Source of the DNA: Blastobasis lacticolella
Taxonomy: Eukaryota > Arthropoda > Insecta > Lepidoptera > Blastobasidae
DNA length: 64,000 nucleotides
Assembly: GCA_905147135.1 (NCBI GenBank)
Contig: LR990056.1
Location: 14,084,001 to 14,148,000, forward strand
Direction of reading: 5' to 3'
Shown: one piece after another, positions 58,756 through 64,000 of the stretch
Numbering within the stretch: the first letter of the stretch is position 1
How the letters are laid out: each line of letters begins with the position of its first letter
Position numbers and translations under genes: made by a program
Notes under the pieces: generated by a model
The model's input: the letters and a program-made list of their open reading frames with translations, nothing else
Database searches by the model: none
What the model was told of the DNA's origin: nothing

Positions 58756-60180
58756 TACCACCGTTGCTGAAGCCAGACGGAACATTGGCACATGCTGCGG
58801 AGGCGAAAGCGAATTCACTTGCTTCTCATTTCACGGCTAGTTCGCGTTAAGACACTGTGGAAAAACTCTACGCAATGAGCAGGGATGAGTCCCGCGCTGA
58901 CTGCACTATAGCAGACATGCAAATATATCAGAGAGAGATTGTAAAAATCCTGCGGAGTCTAGAGGTGAACAAGGCTGTCTAGACGTGGACCTGATGGTAT
59001 ACCAGCGACGGTCTTGCGTAGACGTGCCCCTGAGTTGTCTCCTATTCTCACACGCCTGTTTCAACTCTCACTTAAGACTGGTATTGTACCTAAGTCGTGG
59101 AAGCTTGCCAATGTGGAGCCCTGGCCTAAGAAGGGCAGCCGCGCAGACCCTGCCAACAACCGCCCTATTTCAGTCATCTCCATTCTCTGTAAGATTATGG
59201 AGCGTGCACTGAACAACAAACTTCTTGCGCATCTCGAAGGTAACGATCTCCTCAGCGATTTCCAGTGCGGATTCTGCCGTGGTCGGTCGACTGGGGACCT
59301 TCTGGTGTATGCCACTTATATGTGGAGTTAGGCCATTGAGAAGCATGGCGAGGCCCTTGCTGTGTCGCTCGATATCTCCAAGGCCTTTGATAGGGTTTGG
59401 CACGCAGCCCTTCTAAGCAAGCTTCCCTCATTTGGTATTCGTGTTGGCTTTTGCATTTGGATTTCGAACTGTCTGAGTGGTCGTTCAATCCGGGTAGTTC
59501 TCGATGGTTACTCGTCTGATCTTCAGGCTATCGACGCGGAAGTTCCTCAAGGGTCGGTTCTGTCCGCGACTTTTTTCTTGCTGCATATCAACGATCTTCT
59601 AGTACCCGGTACCCTTGGGTACGCTGACGACAGCACAGTAACGGATAAATATCTGTCAGAGGAAAAAGCTAACAGGGACGACATTCAGTCTTGTCGAGAG
59701 GCCATGGTTAGGCATTTAAACGAAGCTCTCAAAGCAGTCTCCGTCTGGGGCGAAGCCAATCTAGCGGCGTTCAACGCTACCAAAACACAGGCATGTTTGT
59801 TTTCCGCCAAACGGAGTCCATTCCATCTAACTCCGGCTTTCCGGGATGAGGTTGTGGAAATTACCGACAATTTACATATCCTTGGTATTGAGCTATCAAC
59901 CAATCTTAACTTTGGACAGTACATCGAATCCAAAGCTAAGACTACAGCCAAGAAACTTGATATCCTCTCAAAGGTCAGGCGGTACTTCACTTCAACAACA
60001 AACTTTAGATTCGGTGGAAAAACGTGCAAAGAAGATAGTTTGTGAACCGCAATTAATTGAGGCTAAGTTGCAGAGCCTCGAGCATCGGCGCAGGGTTGCG
60101 TGTCTGTCGGTATTCTATAGGTTGCATTTAGGAGAGAGTGCGAAACAGTTGCACGACCTCATTCCGCCGGCCCCTTTCTG
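58756..60180 (+). pseudogene. Jockey-like LINE reverse transcriptase, broken (copy B)
   Basis: Longer than copy A on its 5' side: RRRAPELSPILTRLFQLSLK, TGIVPKSWKLANVEPWPKKG and NNRPISVISILCKIMERAL. Then come SLDISKAFDRVWHAAL (motif A), EVPQGSVLSATFFLLHI (motif B), LGYADDSTVTDKYL (YADD) and KTQACLFSAKRSPFHLTPAF. Stops and frame changes occur near 59330 and 60045, and the C-terminal thumb is deleted compared with copy A. Confidence 0.85.
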
Positions 60181-60699
60181 CTCTGCATCTGCATCTGCAT
60201 ACCCAAAAGCATTGGACCCGAACATTTCATTTACGTACACCAGGAACAAGGTTTTCTGTTCTGTACAGGGTTGAATTCTATCGTCCAAGTTTATCAGCAT
60301 AGACATATCCCCAAAGAAAATAATCTAATGTATAACTCCATTCATTGCACAATCTGGATTACCAACGAGCCATTATTGATTGATGTTAATTTTTTCCTCC
60401 AAATAAAAGTTTGTTTAGCGATGAAGCCTACTTATGGTTGAATGGTTTTGATTTTTGTTAGAATAAACACGCAGCGCCCACATGACCGAAATCTTATTCA
60501 TTAGCTTTCTAATATGGCTAGTTTCACTGATATAAATATATTTTTCTTCGTTATATTTCACTTTGTAAACAAAAGGTTTAAAAAATACCTTTTACTTACA
60601 TTTTCTTAAAAAATTGATAAATACCCGGGTACTAAAAATAATAATACCCGATACCCGGGTATAAAAAAAAGTCGGGTATTCGAAAACCCTAACCTATAC

Positions 60700-61645
60700 C
60701 TATTTTTATATATAGGAACATCGTCAAAGTGCTTTTATATTTAACTTCATTTACAATAACCGAAGTAATTTAGCACTTATTTTTAAACGATTTTCCCAAT
60801 TAAATGGGTCATCAATAACGGTAGTTGGTCAATATTGCCACTCTGAAAATTCTGTACTTAAAATGGTAATAGTTAATACAGCTGTAATTAAAATAGTATG
60901 GGAAATGCTGTATCGAAAAGTAATTTTTTAAAATTTAATTGACTGGCGTGAAAAAAGTGTACCCTTAAACGACTGTTTTTGAATATGTAATTGGAACATT
61001 ACGCTATGATAAAAGGTACTTACTTAAGTGTAATACCTATATAACGGTTATATGTTGTGTGTTGTAATGGTGTTATGAAGGCGTTAGTTACTTCATAAAT
61101 CGGAATACCAATTGCAGTCGCGTTCATTAACGTTTCAGGGGGCACATTAAAGTTTTAATACGACTTTTGCCTAATTTCTTTGATAACTCGTCTGTAACGC
61201 TTTTAACTATAGTTATAAAAAATCTGTTACCAACACCTAAATGTTAGTTTTGTTGTAGCACTGCTCATAGCCAATTAATTCATCATATACCAGATCAGTT
61301 CAGCTACCGCCACTTCTTGAGTTTTTACTAATTAAGTAGTTTATCACTGAGCTCTCTGTCTCAGTGTCTCAATCGAGCCAGCTATACAGCGTAGTAGAAA
61401 TGATTAACTTGACTTGCTAAGAGAAACCAAATGCCAACAAATTCAGTTCTAAATCGCTAAGCTAGAGAACCCTAAGACATAGACTTTCATGAATATTTTA
61501 ACTTACCTACTTCGGCACGCGATACGCGATGCCGCTATTGGCAGTTCGCGCTAATGTGTCCTTAATTTGATTCCGATTGTTGATAATTGAGGTTTGCAAC
61601 TAACTGATATTCATGGATTCCTGGATTGTGCCCTAGTAGGTAAAC
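60700..61645 (+). other. 5' flank of gustatory receptor B
   Basis: Counterpart of 5837-6789; closely matching and presumably including the promoter. No core promoter element is obvious. Confidence 0.5.
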
Positions 61646-61715
61646 ATGGCGGACAAATATTCTACTAAATACAAGAGCGACTATTTCCAAAATCGTATTG
61701 CGGATCATTCCAAGG
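61646..61715 (+). CDS. Gustatory receptor B exon 1
   Basis: Identical to copy A except Tyr to His near its end. Donor G|GTGAGT. The same in-frame stops lie upstream of the ATG. Confidence 0.87.
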
Positions 61716-63842
61716 GTGAGTACTTGTTATGATATGAATATTCTTTAGTTTAACTTACCTGATCTGCCAAATCCTGGATCATGGTCAGGGTCATTTACGC
61801 CAAGATGATTTTTATTATTTATTATTCTTCAGTTAAACGTTTCTTTTTCTGTTTTGTGGCAATGCTTTCATCTACACCCTAGTGTTTCATCAGCAATTAC
61901 AAATTCATGAACTTACCTACAATAATAAGAATTATAATTCGTATGGTATTTTACATTTGAAGAATTATACAGATATTGCATCCTATATCTTGATCCATTA
62001 TAAATTTTCTTTTACTAATCCAATAAATACATAATGTATGAACTTTTCAATATGTCGAGTCTCTTTTTTTACAGATGTTATTAATACCTGTTTCAAGCCC
62101 TTAACAAAATACCTATACTATGTGTTGTAGACAGTTTATAAAGCATAAATTTCTAATAAATCTTCCATTCTACCCTACCAGCAAAGGCCCTCAAAAGCCT
62201 TCCTACAACGCCAGAAAATGGGCAGTGTCTTGTTCTTGGAACTTTAGCACTTGTCCTACGCGTGTCCAGCTGGTTTGTCGTAGCCCCTCTCCGTTTCATA
62301 AGGGTCAACCATGACCTTCACATCAGCTACTCGAAGGCAATGTACTTCTATAGCTTCATGTTAATCATTATTATAGGTAAGTACCTGGTAAGTAGGTAAT
62401 ACGTAAGTAGGTAAGTCATGGAGAAATAAAACTTATGTAAGAAATTATTTCTATTTTTGTATTATACTAATCAAATACGTTTATTCAGTTTAGGTTTGCA
62501 CAAACACTTATGAACGTCATACAATATATATCATACACTAATCGACAGTAACAAACTGGTAACCAAACAACAACTATCATCCTTATTGTCTAGGGAAGCA
62601 CATGATTGGACGATCCACCTGATGGATAGTGATCACCGCCGTCCAGGATATCAGCAAAGCATCCTAAAGGAAGCAGAAGCGATGCCACCTTTGAGGTGCA
62701 TATACACGTGCTTCTAAATACTCAAAGTTATAGTGCAAAGGAAAGGCTTCGGGAGAAAGATAATTCCACTATTTGCACGTGCGCAGTAAAAGGGTTCGCG
62801 ATGCTGAGTGTCGGTGGCCCTGCGGTCGAGTATCTAACTCGTATGCGAGAGGTGCCGGGTTCGATTCCCGCTGCGGTCATGTACCAATGACTCTTTTCTG
62901 AGTTGATTTCGTACCAATGCTCTTACGGTGAGAGAAAACATCGCGATGAAACCTGCAAATTCAGGTAACTGAATTTGCAACCATCCACAGACATTTATCT
63001 AATCTTCAGTTAATTTTCTAATTCCTATTGAAAAAGACAAGAGAAGCGAATATAAGAGAATGTGCGAAGATAAAATATTGTATTAATAAGTCTTCCATGG
63101 TCAATTGCAGATATAACTCTTCTATACGGGTTTATATTAGATCTAAATGTAGACCCAATGTACTCAGTTCGTTCACCCACGTACACGGATCGCATAATAT
63201 GGGCGGTAGACCTGGGCATAGTGTCATTGACTGTCAACTTCGGGGTATTCAGCGCAGCAGCCAGAATGGAACGCATGATACCATGCCTGAACAACCTCAA
63301 TGTGGTAAGTAGATCTAAAAAATTTACGACCTGTTGGCTAATTACGTAACTATGTCGGCAACATTTATCTGATTTGAAATTGTTACTTTTGTTCTGTTAC
63401 CGGTCTTGGTGTTTATATATAAATTTATTTCAGACGAAGTTGTCCATATTACATTAGAATGTCAACGTTATGAGTACAATGTCAAATATCAATTTATGTA
63501 TAATAAGTATGAATTTAAAAAAATATATAAGGTGTTTATCAGTTATCTAACATCCATAACGCAAGCGTTGCTTACTTTAGGGCTAGATGGCGCTGTGTGA
63601 ATCGTCGAAGCATAATATTTATTGTCCAAGCATATTTATAGAGGCTAAAATAATTCTAATTTAAGAATTATTACGTATGTTGTTACAGATATTAACGAAA
63701 CTTAACAAATATCAGCAGCAGCGGCGGCCCGATGAGAGGAAGAAATGCATTGTCATAATTGTATGCCTATTCCTAATGAGCCTGCTATTTAGTGCTGACG
63801 TCTATTCCTTTTATATGATAACCTTAAAGAGGAATGGCGAAT
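61646..63842 (+). CDS. Gustatory receptor B, exons 1-4 (runs off window)
   Basis: A paralogue of receptor A. Exons 61646-61715, 62182-62376, 63111-63304 and 63689-63842 have exactly the lengths of exons 1-4 of copy A (613 nt together), the same phases, no stops, and GT-AG borders. By hand count about 25 amino-acid replacements and 14 silent changes separate the copies over about 204 codons. The replacements cluster at residues 95-112 and 190-201. FGVAPLRF becomes FVVAPLRF. Introns 2 and 3 are much shorter than in copy A because the LINE complex is absent. Whether exons 5-10 are intact lies outside the window. Confidence 0.88.
62182..62376 (+). CDS. Gustatory receptor B exon 2
   Basis: Acceptor CCCTACCAG|CA; donor G|GTAAGT, a better donor than in copy A (GTAAGC). 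Three replacements and six silent changes against copy A. Confidence 0.88.
62806..62995 (+). mobile_element. Family A SINE in intron 2 of receptor B
   Basis: Counterpart of 21935-22140, with B box GGGTTCGATTCCCGC and ACTCTTTTCTGAGTT. It has a small deletion after TGAGTT. Confidence 0.75.
63111..63304 (+). CDS. Gustatory receptor B exon 3
   Basis: Acceptor CAATTGCAG|AT, donor GTG|GTAAGT. The loop reads LYGFILDLNVDPMYSVRSPT where copy A has [20 protein letters not shown]. The following span is almost unchanged. Confidence 0.9.
63395..63605 (+). mobile_element. Family B SINE, tRNA head deleted, in intron 3 of receptor B
   Basis: Begins within the body (TTCTGTTACCGGTCTTGGTG) and ends ACTTTAGGGCTAGATGGCGC. 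The head present in copy A (22686-22790) is missing, together with adjacent intron sequence. Confidence 0.7.
63689..63842 (+). CDS. Gustatory receptor B exon 4
   Basis: Acceptor TTGTTACAG|ATA as in copy A. The exon end is GAAT|GTATGA, where copy A has GAAG|GTAAGA, so both the last exon base and donor position +4 have changed (a weaker site). Nine replacements and one silent change against copy A. Confidence 0.8.
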
Positions 63843-63865
63843 GTATGAATAATTCATTAATTTAT

Positions 63866-63985
63866 ATTTATATTTTTTATTTATTTTATTTTATTGACTT
63901 AAGGAAAACCAACAGCAGTGATTACAATATAAAATAGCACAGAGCCAATTACAGGATTCCACCGATATAAATTGGAGTAGTTGAT
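63866..63985. other. About 110-bp insertion in intron 4 of copy B
   Basis: Relative to copy A (23279-23300), copy B has extra sequence running from a TTTATTTTATTTTATTG tract through ACCAACAGCAGTGATTACAA, after which TTATATGAGTATC rejoins the alignment. The tract plus unique sequence resembles the end of a minus-strand LINE, but the family is not identified. Confidence 0.5.
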
Positions 63986-64000
63986 AATTATATGAGTATC

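Larger units (their letters stand above)
57829..60691. mobile_element. hAT-like non-autonomous transposon, copy B
   Basis: Same TAGGGTTTTC / GAAAACCCTA ends and CCCGGGTAT subterminal repeats as 3225-5828. It is flanked by ACCTATAC at 57821-57828 and 60692-60699. The interior keeps about 1 kb of LINE sequence deleted in copy A and has lost other parts. Confidence 0.85.
55495..64000 (+). other. Segmental duplication copy B
   Basis: Aligns with 1-8103 joined to 21811-23300 of copy A, in the same order and orientation. Shared items are the minisatellite, the hAT-like element with its target duplication, receptor exons 1-4, and SINEs of both families. Insertions private to copy A (short RTE element at 7658, LINE 1 complex at 8104) are absent. 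It continues beyond the right edge. Confidence 0.92.

Overview
The window reads as nuclear DNA of an insect, most likely a moth or butterfly (Lepidoptera). It is AT-rich, its genes are spliced, and it is crowded with repeats typical of lepidopteran genomes: CR1/Jockey-like and RTE LINEs, tRNA-headed SINEs, short RTE-derived elements ending in GATGAT, a Ty3/gypsy LTR element, and hAT-like and mariner-like non-autonomous elements. There is no bacterial, phage or CRISPR signal. All calls come from reading the sequence by eye; nothing was searched.

The main gene is a 10-exon insect gustatory (taste) receptor on the + strand, 6790-31590. I assembled it by hand. All nine introns are GT-AG, every intron phase is compatible, and the exons sum to 1398 nt (465 residues plus stop), ending in the [10 protein letters not shown] motif of the receptor family. 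A tandem paralogue starts at 61646, and its first four exons (exact-length matches, no stops) lie inside the window before it runs off the right edge. Its 5' flank (55495-61645) and introns match those of copy A (1-6789 onward), so this is a segmental duplication with the two ATGs about 54.9 kb apart. Copy B supplies empty sites that date and delimit insertions in copy A.

Layout. 1-6789: duplicated 5' flank, with a 25-bp minisatellite resembling the 3' end of tRNA-Lys and a hAT-like element carrying LINE debris. 6790-31590: receptor A. Its intron 2 is inflated to about 14.7 kb by one LINE (8104-21810), which itself received a second LINE (11264-14998, minus) and a third (16147-21108, plus). 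Intron 6 holds a decayed RTE, and introns 7 and 8 hold a SINE with a MITE inside it and another transposon fragment. 31.7-43.9 kb: a repeat-rich interval with two small minus-strand genes for secreted proteins (35164-35472 and a three-exon gene at 36693-38584). 43.9-48.1 kb: a minus-strand LINE. 48759-55494: a young gypsy element with 866-bp LTRs, inserted into the left end of copy B. 55495-64000: duplicated flank and receptor B exons 1-4.

Apart from the taste receptors and the two secreted proteins, nearly all coding capacity is transposon-derived and mostly broken by frameshifts. The host genes share no visible operon-like or pathway relationship.
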